Positions 33,384 through 44,015 of a stretch of DNA of 64,000 nt are shown here, piece after piece. Below the pieces are notes generated by a model. It ran no database searches and had not been told where the DNA came from. It saw nothing but the letters and a program-made list of their open reading frames with translations. The first letter of the stretch is position 1. Every line of letters starts with the position of its first letter. Source of the stretch: Salvator merianae (Eukaryota > Chordata > Lepidosauria > Squamata > Teiidae); assembly GCA_003586115.2 (NCBI GenBank), contig QVOM02000112.1:102747174-102811173 (forward strand), given 5' to 3'. Made by a program: the position numbers and the translations under genes.

Positions 33384-33992
33384 GGCCATTCCCACACTTA
33401 AGGGGGCTGGACCGATCCAGCTGGAACCGCTCCTAGGGGAACGGTTCCTAGCTGGAACAGTCCAGCTCTCTCAGAACAAAGCTGTCTGCACTCAGACAGC
33501 TTGCTCTGGAACAGTCCTGGCACAGCTCCAAACCTGCATGAACTCTGGCTCCTGTTGCAAGGGCTTTGACGGACAGGAATGAAAGTTCCTGGCCCTGGAG
33601 CCCATTTTGGTGGTGCAACTTAGCATGCCGCTGAAGTGAATTCCCTTGCTAAAATGGAACAAGAAGGCCATTCCAGCGGCTCCCAGACTGCCAATAGACT
33701 TTTTTAAAAAAGGTTTACCAGTATTTCAATCTAGGCAGCCTTTCTGGGTGGCTGGACCAGGCTATGCTTTGTGCAATGTAGACAGAATAATCTAGCAGCG
33801 GGGGGGGGGGGGGGGGAGNNNNNNNNNNNNNNNNNNNNNNNNNNNNNNNNNNNNNNNNNNNNNNNNNNNNNNNNNNNNNNNNNNNNNNNNNNNNNNNNNN
33901 NNNNTGTGGTCTGCACCACAGTGTGGAAGAGGGAGGCCCAGAAGGGATCTAGGCCTCGCACTGGAATGGTGTACTGGCCAGAGTGGAAAGAC
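33384..33992. mobile_element. Foldback element containing the assembly gap
   Basis: Left end GGCCATTCCCACACTTAAG and right end GGCCAGAGTGGAAAGAC are imperfect inverted repeats, flanked by TCT on both sides (33381-33383, 33993-33995). Inside are GGAACCGCTCCTAGGGGAAC / TTCCTAGCTGGAACAG and CTGTCTGCACTCAGACAG palindromes. True length is unknown because of the gap. Confidence 0.65.
33819..33904. other. Assembly gap (86 N)
   Basis: Run of N directly after a 17-G homopolymer (33800-33816). Frames crossing it are artefacts. Confidence 1.
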
Positions 33993-34059
33993 TCTCTCTG
34001 CCTTACCCCAACAGGAAAAAGAAATAATTGTGATTTCTTTTTTATGCTGTAAGGATGTG

Positions 34060-34530
34060 AAGTTAACTCTTCATGACCCCATGAACCACAGCACATCAGG
34101 CTCTTACGTCCTCAACCGTCTCCCAATATTTGCGCAAGCTCATGTTCACTGCTTCCATGACACTATCTATCTATTCCATCCTCTGCCATCTCTTTCTCCT
34201 TGTGCCTTCAATCTTTCTCAGCATCAAGGTCTTTTCCGGTGAGTCCTGTCTTCTCATTATGTGGCCAAAGGATTTGCATTTCAGCTCCAGTATTTGTCCT
34301 TCCAGTGAACTGTCAGAGTTGATTTCCTTTACTATTAACTGATTAGATCTCCTTGAAGTCCAAGGGACTCTTAAAAGTTTCTCCAGCACCACAATTTGAA
34401 AGGGTTGATTCTTTGATGCTCAGTCTTCCTTATGGTCCAATTCTCACAGCCATACATTTCTACCGGGAAAAGTGTAGCTTTGACTATACAGACCTTTGCT
34501 AATTTAATACTTGACCAGTGAACCATGTAG
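34060..34530 (-). mobile_element. BovB/RTE LINE, 3' part of ORF2 (broken)
   Basis: On the minus strand 34171-34392 encodes a segment with KCKSFGHIMRRQDSPEKTLM and KIEGTRRKRWQRM, the C-terminal region of BovB-type RTE ORF2. Upstream (34393-34520) the DNA TGGTCCAATTCTCACAGCC and GTAGCTTTGACTATACAGAC is also characteristic of BovB. Only a few hundred bases of a ~3-kb element remain, and the frame is not continuous. Confidence 0.8.
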
Positions 34531-34683
34531 AGAGCTTCTACATCACTGGCAACTTCCTAGCATTTCAGATTGAACTAAATGTCTCCTAATTTTGTAAAGG
34601 TGTTGAGATCTTCTAAAGATCTCTGCTGCAGCCTAGTGTGACAGGTATGACAAACCTAAAAGTGCAATCCTAATCATGTTAGC

Positions 34684-34858
34684 ATAGCTGTAGCTCAACA
34701 GAGGGTTGCAGGTTCAATCTATAGCAGCTTCCAGAAAATGGTAGCAACAAACTACTTCTGCAACTGCCCCCCAAAAATTGATTAGATGTGTCCAGCTAGT
34801 CACTAGGAATCAACCTGGATTCAATAGCATCAGACAACAACTACTATGCCAACAACAG
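34684..34858 (+). repeat. tRNA-headed SINE with BovB-like tail
   Basis: Box A-like AGCTGTAGCTCAACAG, box B GGTTCAATC, then GATTAGATGTGTCCAGCTAG, CACTAGGAATCAACCTGG, ATTCAATAGCATC and a terminal ACAAC repeat. The tail is of the kind shared by BovB and its SINE partners, consistent with the adjacent BovB fragment. Confidence 0.65.
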
Positions 34859-35470
34859 GAAGTGAGTCCCATTCTGGTCAGTGACGCTTATTCACATGAA
34901 AGTGAAATTGGAATTACAACCTTGTTAAGCCATCTGGGGACTGGTGAGAGTCAAACATAGCTCTCTATCAAGGGTAGTCAGTAAATACGTAAGCAAAAAG
35001 ATTAGAAGATAACTTGAAAGGCATTACAAGGCATTGATTCTGAGTCAAAATAAAGGCAGTATGTTGACTGCCAGCAAAAAGGCCATCTAAGGGATGGAAA
35101 TCCACAGTCCTGTCCTAGAGGTAGGCCACATACGTGGCTGGCACTTCTGGGTCTCTGAAGCTTCCAAATTCCTGCCTGGTGCAGTTTAGCTGTGAATGCT
35201 CTGAGTGCTTCTTTTGTGCTCTGCGTGAAGGACACAGGCTGGATTTCAGGCCTAGGGATCTGTCTACGGGCCTGGCAGAGTGGAGAGTGGATCCCAGGGG
35301 CACCCTAGGAGTGCCCTGAACTGCTGATGTGGATGCGATCATAGTGTTGTAACCTACGGCGCAAGTTTTCTAACGCTTGCATTTCTTTTGAAGCTCTGTT
35401 TTTATAAATGTAATACCCTGATAGCTTCCCTCTGCTACTTAATTTGGCTTTAAAAATTGCACAGAACGGC
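34859..35470. other. Unannotated intron-like sequence
   Basis: No recognised feature. Confidence 0.4.
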
Positions 35471-35682
35471 TGCTAGAATGGCTGCCTAAGTACTGCCTCC
35501 AGGGTGGAAAGATAGGCAGGATGCTTCTAAAGGCCATTTGCAGGGAGTCGAGAGCTGGTGAAGGTTTTGCCTTTGTCTTCTGCTTGAGATGCCCTGAAGT
35601 AATTGGTGGGTCACAGTGTGAGACAGGATGCTGGACTAGATGGGCCGTGGCCTGATCCAGCAGGACTCTTCTTATGTTCTTG
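35471..35682 (+). repeat. CR1/SINE-type 3' end repeat, copy A
   Basis: Matches 56961-57182 along its length (CTGCCTCCAGGGTGGAAAGA, GCAGGGAGTCGAGAGCTGG, GAGACAGGATGCTGGACTAG, CTGATCCAGCAGGACTC) and ends in TCTTATGTTCTT, an octamer-like terminus typical of CR1-type retroposition. Confidence 0.75.
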
Positions 35683-36685
35683 CAGATAGTTCATCTTCTA
35701 ACATTTGGAAGTTGCACCAAATGAAAATGGAGTACCCATAGTCCCTAGATCACAGAGCAATACTAGCCTAATAGGAGGATATGAATCAGGACTTTCATCA
35801 GAAATACTTCTTTCGTATTCAGAAAATAGATAAGGACAGAATGAAACTACTCCTTAAACAGTAGCTATGCTGTTTGGCTATGTTACATGGACAATCTTTC
35901 ACCAGCACACATCCATATATATGGCACAATCCATTTCTCAGGATACAGGAAGAAAACATTATTATGCCACTTTTCACCCAAAGGTCTCACTCAGAGTGGG
36001 TCACACATCTATTAAAATAAATAAAATGCACAATTGTAACCAGAACTGCTTTGTTTTGGGTTTGAGAAGAGCTATGGCAGATTAGTTCACTAGATGATCA
36101 CAGCTGCAAGACTGTTAAACGCACAAGAATGGAAGAATTCAGTGTTACCCACCCTGGAGGACTGGCTGCTGAGACTGACAGATCTGGCAGAAATGGACAA
36201 ACGGCCATGTTTGACTAAAGACCATTTATTAACAACTGGGAACGCTTTATTGGCTTTCTTTTTGCTGGGGTGGGAGGTGGTGGCCCAGCTGCTGGGGTGA
36301 TCAGCGCAACACAAAATGCCATTTTCTCCAGTATGAACCTGGACCATAGCTGCATGGGGAACCCTCTTGCAGCTTTTGCACCAGGGAGTCCTTTTGCACC
36401 AGAGACTACAAATAACCGACACGCACCCATTTTTCTGGTCTGTTAGAGGACTTGTTTCCACATGACGGAGAGGAAGATCTCACCACCTGCTCTGCCCCAA
36501 GAGTAGCTTTTCCTAGTTTATGGGAAGGCATCTCCTGGGGCAGCTGGGGCCATGGAGATGCTTCCCAGGGGAGGACAGATTTGTATGCCCCACTTCTGGA
36601 GCTCATGCGCACATGGCCTTAGATGGAGCCTTAAGGCCCACTCACACCTACGTTTTATTCCAGTTTCAGTTTGTTTTCAGACTGA
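35683..36685. other. Mostly unannotated
   Basis: 35963-36030 may be another short LINE tail (CACTTTTCACCCAAAGG, GAGTGGGTCACAC). From 36630, GGCCCACTCACACCTACG looks like a foldback-group end lying directly before transposon copy 2. Confidence 0.35.
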
Positions 36686-37812
36686 GGCTGCTTTCTGACA
36701 CAGCATTTAATCAGTTTACAGGCTGTCTTCAGTTCCTGCTGGCCTGACATGATCTTGCCATTCTGTAGTTTTTCTGGACTAAATTGACGAAATCCGGACT
36801 ACTTTGTATTCAGATTTAATGAGTTCTCAAGCCGTTCCAGATCGCTAGCCCGCTTTACTTTGCAGTGTGAGAACGGGGAAGGAGACTATTTGGGAGGGAC
36901 CATACTTTTGGGGGTGCGTGCAGATGGAGGGCTTCCCATTTCGTGCCGTCCAATGACAGACTTTGTGAGTGGGCAGGAAGCACAATAGTTTCTTCTGTCT
37001 CCATTATTCCCCCTTCCATCACTGCCAGGAGAAAAGAAAACCGTCCTGCTTTTTACTTTGCTAAGCTGCAGTCCTTTCTCTTTCTTTATCCCCCAATTGA
37101 CACTGCCAGGAAGAAATTAAAGACTTCCTTCACTACCGTCTGCTGATTAAACTAAAAAATAAAATGCGCCTGTTTGGGGTTGCAGTCCTCTTGCCCTAAC
37201 AAAGAATTCACTCAAGATCAGTTTTGCCATTGGCAGCACACAGCTACACAGTGGGGACACATGCCGCTGCAGATGTCTCGGGGGGAGATGAGGCAGAGTC
37301 CATTTGCTGGCCGTGAACTGCACTATCAATGATAATAGAGCCCCCCCACATTCCCTCCCCACATTTCCCCTTTGTCACGGACCTCTCCCTGCGTTTGCGC
37401 TACTTTTAAATTGCACAATTGTGCAAAAGTGCACTTGCAAGGGAGCAGAAATCACCATCAGCCCTTTAAAAAACTTAATTGTGCGTTACACATGGTTTTA
37501 AAGTCCTGCTTGTGTAGATAGAAGCTGTAGTGGGGAGAAGGAGCAAATGGCGAATGACTAGTAATGCTGCCAAGTGAATCCATGTTCTGAGGCAGCAGCG
37601 GGGACATACGGAGATCGGAGCTTGACTTTCCTGCCCCTGTGACATCAAGATTTGAACGTTGGGACTGCAGCCAATCACTGACTGCACAGGGAGGAGAATT
37701 TGACAAGTGGTGGAGGCAGAAAAGGTACTGTTTCTCCGTGCCAAGCGTGGGAAACATCAGTGTGAGAACGAGCAAGTACGAATTGAGTCTGTGTTAAAAT
37801 ATAACTGTGGGA
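36686..37812 (+). mobile_element. Non-autonomous DNA transposon, copy 2
   Basis: Begins GGCTGCTTTCTGACACAGC and follows copies 1 and 3 closely through CCGTTCCAGATCGCTAGC, CCATTTCGTGCCGTCCAATG and GCAAATGGCGAATGACTAG, but breaks off at about 37812 before the right terminal repeat. It has one copy of the segment that is tandemly duplicated in copy 1. Confidence 0.75.
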
Positions 37813-38340
37813 AGATTACAGGAATAATGCTTGTCTGATCTTAATTAATGACAAGTAACTATGCCTTTTCAGAGGGTTTTGGATCAGATAGTGGAAGTAG
37901 GATTCAGAAAGCCCGAAGTTTCTGACAACTCTATTGAAATGGCAAGCATAATTTAAAAAAAATAAAAATTAAAGTCCATTAGGACTTTTAAAATGCATGT
38001 TTTGGGGAAGTTTGCTTTTACTGCATTTCAGTTAAAATACTTAAAATCGGTTTGGAACAACCATCTTGTATTCTAAGAATAGACAAAATATCATCTTTCT
38101 TTGCAAACATTCTCCACTAGATGTCACTATTGCCCTTTCTAATATATCAACGTTAGCATTAGGTTTATTTTTAACGTTTGACATGGTGCTTAATTTTTTT
38201 CTTCATTGATTACAGAGCTAATGTAACTTGTCCTGAGTTGACAGTATTGACATTAAAGATTTCCTAATGTCTTGCTACATGAAAGAATTGGTATGTTTTA
38301 AAACCCAAGGAGACAGCAATTTAGTCAAAGCATCCCCTGT
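37813..38340. other. Unannotated, probably unique sequence
   Basis: No recognised repeat; leads into the candidate conserved element. Confidence 0.4.
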
Positions 38341-38530
38341 GTTATCCTACCGGCACCTTCAGCACCAAGGCCAGCGCACGAAGCCGTTTCCAGCCGCTTT
38401 GCTATTCCCACTATGTGTCAAACGGGGCGCCAAGGTTAGAGTCTGACCCTTGCTAATTAGTTTGCTGATTAATAACTAATTAACAGACAGCTGTCCATGA
38501 GCGTGCTAATCATTCACTTTATAAGTAACT
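38341..38530. promoter_or_regulatory. Candidate conserved enhancer-like element
   Basis: Repeat-free block of higher CpG content (38351-38430) joined to a cluster of homeodomain cores: CTAATTAG (38453-38460), GATTAATAACTAATTAAC (38467-38484), GCTAATCATTC (38505-38515) and an E-box CAGCTG (38488-38493). Such density is typical of vertebrate conserved non-coding elements; conservation itself is inferred. Confidence 0.4.
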
Positions 38531-39249
38531 AACTGCCTATGGCAGAAAAACGGCTTTCATTTCCCTTCAATCTCAGAGGGAAGAAAATAGCAAAAATCCC
38601 CTTTTGCATTATTTATTATCTGACTGGCAGAGAAATTTGCACACTTGGAATTTTAGCTCTTTTTAATTTTTTTGACCATTGGCTATATTTTCTTCCCGCT
38701 GCTATACATGAAATGCAAACAGAGCATTCTATTTGCTAATGAATACTACGGGATGTGGTTAACCAAAGCTGCATACTCATCCAAATTATGCTTCTTCGAC
38801 TTAAGACTTAATGACTGATTTTATTTTTTTCTCACCCAATGCATCACTGGAGAGTACATTTGTCTAAGGGTGGTGCTTTTAATTTACACCTACATTGATC
38901 AATCTATTGTAGAAAATATCCAAATACTAACTCCATGCTTGGAAGTAGATCCTGGATTGCCCTTCTGGAAAAATTTCCACCCTTTGCTCATATTTATGGA
39001 ATTCCGTGATGAGTTCCTGTGTCTCCCAGATATTTTATTTCTTTCTAGTTGTCTGGAAAAACAGCTGTGCACAGAGATGGAAAGTTCTTATGTTCTCCCC
39101 TACTTTTTGTATGGCAGATATTGCTAGTACATGAAAAAATGTGAGAATGCAAGAGTTTTATCCTTTTGGTCTGTTTGGCTATGCTCAGACACTCTTTAAA
39201 AAATGGCAGGCATCCACTCCCACAGCAAAAGGTTCAAACATCCTCAGAC
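38531..39249. other. Unannotated intron-like sequence
   Basis: No recognised feature. Confidence 0.4.
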
Positions 39250-39496
39250 TAGAGATGTGCCAAACTGGTTAGAGTTCATTCTGGGTCAATCGAATAGGTG
39301 TGTTCTAAAAGCTTGAACCAAACACCCTGCCTGTTCAAAAACTGACTTCGAGCTTGAACTGAACAAAGGAGTGTTCTAACAAACCTAGCAAACACACTCT
39401 GAACTGAGTTTGAAGGTATTCAAAGGTGTTCAGACTGAACTGAACACCATGCCTGTTTGAACAAAAAAGTTCAAATCGAACCAGACCACATCTCTA
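39250..39496. mobile_element. hAT-type MITE, TAGAGATGTGC ends
   Basis: TAGAGATGTGCCAAACTGGT at the left is inverted at the right (GAACCAGACCACATCTCTA). The flanks CCTCAGAC and CTGCAGAC agree at 6 of 8 positions, a decayed 8-bp hAT duplication. The interior has many GTTC/GAAC pairs. Confidence 0.75.
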
Positions 39497-39599
39497 CTGC
39501 AGACACACTTGCTTGTCCGCACTTCATCTTGGAGATGCAGAAATGGGAGATAGTAGGGTGAGAAACTTTCATAGCTTCCACCAAGGATGGCCTGCTGCT

Positions 39600-39756
39600 T
39601 TAAGTGCGGATGCTCACATGGCGCTGGAAGGGGCAATCGCTGACCGGGGGGCCTCCATAGTGATGTGGCAGGCCGCTGCAGGACCCTCCCAGGGAGGGGT
39701 GTGCTTTTGTGGCTAGCAATCTCCCCTTCCAACGCCATGAGAACACCCATGCTTAA
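39600..39756. mobile_element. Foldback element, 157 bp
   Basis: TTAAGTGCGGATGCTCACAT and GGCGCTGGAAGGGGCAATC at the left pair with AGCAATCTCCCCTTCCAACG and CCATGAGAACACCCATGC at the right; arms of about 42 bp. Non-coding. Confidence 0.7.
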
Positions 39757-41330
39757 GGTGATGTGCTGTCCCTGGCTTCCACAGTATTTCCTCCTTGCTA
39801 GGTAGTTTTGAGCATCCATGGGACACCCTCTGCTGGCACAGCGACAGAGCAGTTGGCCATACTTACATCCATAAAATACACCCTGTGGCTGTACAGTGCC
39901 ACGTGGTATGCTGTAGTAACAGGCCAGTGTGACTACCCATGGGATGGCCTGTCACTTCAACGACGGATTAATGATGCACCCAGCAGCTTTTCTGATCAGG
40001 GGCTTTCTTTGATTTTTTTTTTTTAAAAAAATATTTTTTTTTAATGATTTTCAATTTCCCAGAACAGGAATGTGGGACATACCCACATCAACTCTCCACA
40101 AAAGCCATTACAATTCACTGAGATGAAAGGCAATTGCCGTACACTACAGTTGGCAACACTGTTCCCTAACTGGGGCTCTTAAGATACACTGGAGTGCAAT
40201 TTCTACCATGCCTGACCTTTGATCACAATGGATGGGATTGAAACAGATAGCAATTAATTACTTAGATAGACATAGCATGGAAATGTAATTCTTTAAAATT
40301 ATAATTCCTCTGTGTGTGTGCCATTTATAAGTGGCTTTCTTCCTTATCACTCTTTCTGGCTTTTGTAATTTTCAGACAAGAAAAAAAAGTGCTTTTTATC
40401 AAGTATACTACAGCAGGTTTGATAGCCCAAGAGCATAAATTATCAAAGTGAGCAGAAGATGGTGGCTTGACCCATTATCTCAGAGGCAGTGTTGTTAACT
40501 ATATCTCTGGGGTCTTTCATGGAGATGATCTTTAGGACCTCATTCCTAAGAGAAGCAACCATTAGATCACCAACTGCCAAAGGAGATTATTCACTGCAAA
40601 ACTCGTCTGGTTTTTGAGCTGCACGCCTAGGAATTGTGAGTACTATTGGCCATTTCATGTATTCACCAGATGCTGTTGACAATACACACAGTGAACAGCA
40701 CTGAAAAAAATTATATTGCTCAGCCATATGTGACAGAATACACAGACTATCCAACTATCAACAACTATATTTTGAAATATTTTCACAGACGTAAACAATG
40801 CTTTGCTCATCTTTGTAATAGATGCAGATTGTCAAATGTTCTTAATTAATATAACTGCTGGCAATGGCCAGTTTTATCTTCTCTCTTTTTCTCACCTTTG
40901 ATCAGACACAGCCAGCGTGGATGAGTGCAGTCAGAAGTTTCCTCCCATCACCTGAAAGACGGTTCACGAGCTTCCAATGAAATTCATGAACCAGCTTTCA
41001 GGAGTGGGAGGGACTTCTGGATGTACTTTACTGGTAATCTTGGCATTTCTATAGTACAGTGATGAATAAAGTGCCTTCCTAATGGTAAACACATAGCTGT
41101 GATTTTTTTGCACTTTCACCTACTTTAGGTAAGGCACCATAAAACTCAAGTGCTTTCCATTCATGTCCCACTAGGATATTTAAATGCACATTGGATGCAC
41201 ATTGTTTACACTGTGCCAATACCAGAAGTGGATGGGCAGTGCTTGAACCAGCTGCCCTTTCATCTTTATGCATGATGCATTTCAGGGTTGTGAACATATC
41301 CCCTGCTATATTCAGTGCAGCTTATTTTAA
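39757..41330. other. Unannotated intron-like sequence
   Basis: A T/A homopolymer region at 40011-40043. No recognised gene or repeat otherwise. Confidence 0.4.
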
Positions 41331-42560
41331 CAAAAGAAAGTAAGAAATGCTCCGCTGGATCAGACCTGTGGACTGTCTACTCCAGCAGTCCACTCTTGTA
41401 GGGGCCAACCAGCTCCACAAGGAAGTCCACCAGCAGGACACAGGAACACAGCTTGGTCTGCTTGTGGCCAAATTAGCATCTCCTGCTGCCATCAAGGCTA
41501 ATAGCCATTGATAGTCCTGAATTCCATGCACTGCAATAAACCTTTTTGAATCCATCCAAGCTGGCAGCCAGAACCGCATCTTTGGGGAGTGAATTCTGAA
41601 GTTTAACTATGTGATGTATAATTCCCCCCACACACTTTTGTTTGTCCAGGATTTAGCTTCATTCAGTGACCTCTGGGTCTAATATTTTGGGAAAAGGAGA
41701 AAAACTTTTCCCTACCCACTATGCATAATTTTACATACCTCTGGCATGTTTCCATTCACTCATCTCCTTTCTAGAGAAAAAAGCCCCAATGCCTGTTCCC
41801 ACTTTTCACTAGTGAGTACAGCTACTCCCGATCGTTACTAGGTGCGGAGCACAAAATTGTGCACCACAGCTATACTTGGAGCAGCTGGACTGCTCCTGGT
41901 ACACAGCATTCACACCTACTTCCAGGTGCAAATGCTGCACTGCACGACTGCGCAATCATTCCGCATCCACTGTTCCATGGCAGTGGCCAGCTTTTTTCCC
42001 TAGCCACTGTCATGGTGTGGGCTGCCAGCATTCGCATTGCAAGTACTGGAAGCCCATTGGCGGGATCTTCCTACCCTTGCAGTGTGAATGACTGTCGCAC
42101 TGCAAGGTCTGTTCCATCTTGGAATGTTTGCTTGTGAACATTCCAAGATGGGAAGTGTGGAAAGGCCCCTAGAATGCTGCAAACCTTCCTTGTATGGAAG
42201 TTCCTCCAGCTCCTTGATCATCTTTTTTGTTCCCCTCTGAACCTTCTCCATCTCTGGTGTATCCTTTTTGAGATGCAGTGACCAAAACTGCACACAGTAT
42301 TCCCTAATGTGGTCGCATCACTGATTTCTGTAAAAGGATTATAATACCAGCATCTTGGTTTTCAATACTATTTTTATTACCCCAACACACTGTTGGTCTT
42401 CCCTATAGCAGTTGCACACTGTGTTGACACTGTCACTGAACCGTCTACCATTACCCCAAGATCTCTTTCCCAATCAGTCATATAGGTTTGAATACAGTTG
42501 TGACTTTAACACCATCTCACCTGCCACTTGTATTTACCTACTAATTTCTGATCCTTGGGG
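41331..42560 (-). mobile_element. CR1-like LINE, split by a nested element
   Basis: Minus-strand CR1 3' region: AGAAATGCTCCGCTGGATC, GAAGTTTAACTATGTGATG, ACCCACTATGCATAATTTT on one side and AATGCTGCAAACCTTCC, TTGAGATGCAGTGACCAAA, CTGCACACAGTATTCC, ACCCCAAGATCTCTTTCC on the other. The two halves are separated by the foldback element at 41791-42168 and would be continuous without it. Non-coding. Confidence 0.8.
41791..42168. mobile_element. Foldback element nested in CR1
   Basis: GCCTGTTCCCACTTTTCAC at the left and GGAAGTGTGGAAAGGCCCC at the right are imperfect inverted repeats. Internal palindromes: TGGAATGTTTGC / GTGAACATTCCA near 42120-42145 and CCATGGCAGTGGC / GCCACTGTCATGG near 41977-42015. 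AAT lies at both junctions with the CR1 (41788-41790 and just after 42168), though the right edge carries a few extra bases. It inserted after the CR1. Confidence 0.75.
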
Positions 42561-42854
42561 TTACTTCCTTTTAAGTGCTATGGCCTCCATCAACCATAAT
42601 GGGTACCAACCACCTCAACTAATACCAAATCTGAATGGAAAAAATTGCTGCTAGGTGCAGTGTTAATTCTACAGGGGAGCTTCATTTTCTTTACAGACTC
42701 GACAGGTATATATATCCATACTTATTCTTATCTGACAACAAATGGTCCAAGTTAATGAATGCTCCTCCTTCCAAAATACTATGACTTTTCAAAGGTCACT
42801 GGGAAAGATGGAAAGATTATTATTTTCATATTAGTACTAAAACTACAAAAACAT

Positions 42855-42965
42855 GGCCCTTTCTTTTCTGCACTGGGCCTTATTCCAGATTATATGATAG
42901 TGCAGACTATGATAGGTCCCTGTTCTGGGATATAATCTGGAACGAAGCCCAGGGCAGAAAGGGCC
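42855..42965. mobile_element. Hairpin MITE beside the MTUS2 splice donor
   Basis: GGCCCTTTC at both ends, with arms continuing TGCACTGGGCCTTATTCC and its near-complement GGAACGAAGCCCAGGGCAG, through ATTATAT/ATATAAT. The left arm has a 5-base insertion. Length 111 bp. It is a shortened relative of 31784-31964. Only 23 intron bases separate it from the exon. Confidence 0.85.
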
Positions 42966-42988
42966 ATAGATGGCAAAAGAAGTGGTAC

Positions 42989-43200
42989 CTTCTGAAAGAA
43001 ATGCTGCGTTGTTATAACAAAGACATCAAAGCCGCATCGGGTTCTTTTAAGTTCCTCCTGGATGCAGTTGAGTTTTCTGGCCTGCTCATCACACTTCTCC
43101 TTCATTTGCCGGATAAACTGCCGCTCAGCCTCTCGAGTGTGCAAATCAGCCTTTGTAGAAAATCCATTCCGTGGAACTGATGACCTTTGCTTTGGGTGTC
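42989..43200 (-). CDS. MTUS2: MTUS2 internal coding exon
   Basis: A 212-base exon of microtubule-associated scaffold protein 2 (also called TIP150/CAZIP), a plus-end-tracking, EB1-associated protein with a C-terminal coiled coil. On the minus strand it is preceded by a pyrimidine-rich acceptor ending TTCTTGCAG (43201-43203) and followed by the donor AAG|GTACCA (42987-42988). It opens two bases into a codon and closes on a codon boundary, giving 70 full codons without a stop. Diagnostic segments are HPKQRSSVPRNGF, REAERQFIRQMKEKCDEQ and CGFDVFVITTQHFFQK; the order, including RNGF, REAERQ, CGFD and TQHFF, agrees with what I recall of human MTUS2 just before its NESALVKEKE segment. MTUS1 has an equivalent region but a different text. 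The reading frame carries on into the intron only by chance. No other MTUS2 exon was found in the window, so neighbouring exons lie outside or were missed because they are short. Confidence 0.88.
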
Positions 43201-43529
43201 CTGCAAGAAGCAGTAAAGAATACCCAAGGTTGTAATTAGACATCTTATATGTACAGACAGAGCTTTTCTCAGTTATAAGGCTCCAGGGACCTGCCTCTGC
43301 TTTGAAAAAGAGAATTTGCTCACAGTGAGTTTCCTTGTAGAAGAAAGAAGCAGTACATCAAAACCCGACTCTGCTCTCCAGGAGAACGGGGAGGGATTCT
43401 GTGTGTCATAACTGGAAGCATGTAATTGAAAAGTTTTATGGATCTTCTAGTTTGCAGGTTGGTTCTGTACTCATGAGGGTAGAAATGTGATTATACAACC
43501 TAACAGACAGCAGAAGGCTATAGGTGTAT
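43201..43529. other. MTUS2 intron, unannotated
   Basis: Intron sequence upstream of the exon in gene order; no repeat recognised. Confidence 0.5.
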
Positions 43530-43615
43530 CCATTCATTCATATTTGCATCTTACCCTATCACCCCTTGCAGCTCAGGATGGCTTGCAGAAATAAAAAACC
43601 TATTAAAATATGTAA
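43530..43615 (-). mobile_element. LINE 3' tail, short
   Basis: TCATATTTGCATCTTACCC, GCTCAGGATGGCTTGCAG and an A-rich end match the LINE tails elsewhere in the window. Confidence 0.5.
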
Positions 43616-43625
43616 TATAATAAAA

Positions 43626-44015
43626 TAGAGGTGTGCAGAACACTGTTCTGAGTCTGTCCGAGTAGAGGTTAACGTTTAGACCCATTAGTGCTTCTTTCCT
43701 GGCTTCCTAGGAATTTAGTTCAGTCCTTACCAAGGCACATCTGCTCTGATTTCAGCCACTTGGTCTTTTCTGAGCCTGAAGGCACGGGGTGGCAGCATAT
43801 TGTCACACCATGATGCAATGGGGCTTTGCCTCCTCAGGCCCCAAGAAAGTTGGCGGGAGCGGGGAGGAACAGATGGAGCAGGTACACCCAGGAAAGTGCT
43901 TAATCTAAGTCCTATGGGGCTAGTAAAGGCTTGCTGGCAAACCTAAACACTGCCCCTGTTCCAAGGGCGTATGGCTGTTCCAAATTACTCAGAACAGCTT
44001 TTTGCACACAGCTAA
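43626..44015. mobile_element. hAT-type MITE with 8-bp duplication
   Basis: Left end TAGAGGTGTGCAGAAC plus CTGTTCTGAG; right end CTCAGAACAG then TGCACACAGCTA. TAATAAAA flanks both sides (43618-43625, 44016-44023), a perfect 8-bp duplication as expected for hAT. No transposase in the 390 bp. Related to 39250-39496 and 55169-55689. Confidence 0.85.

Noticed and set aside
36686..37812. Solo retroviral LTR
   Set aside because: The full-length sister copy has non-TG/CA ends and a 7-bp duplication, which favours a DNA transposon; the LTR reading is kept only as an alternative for copy 1.
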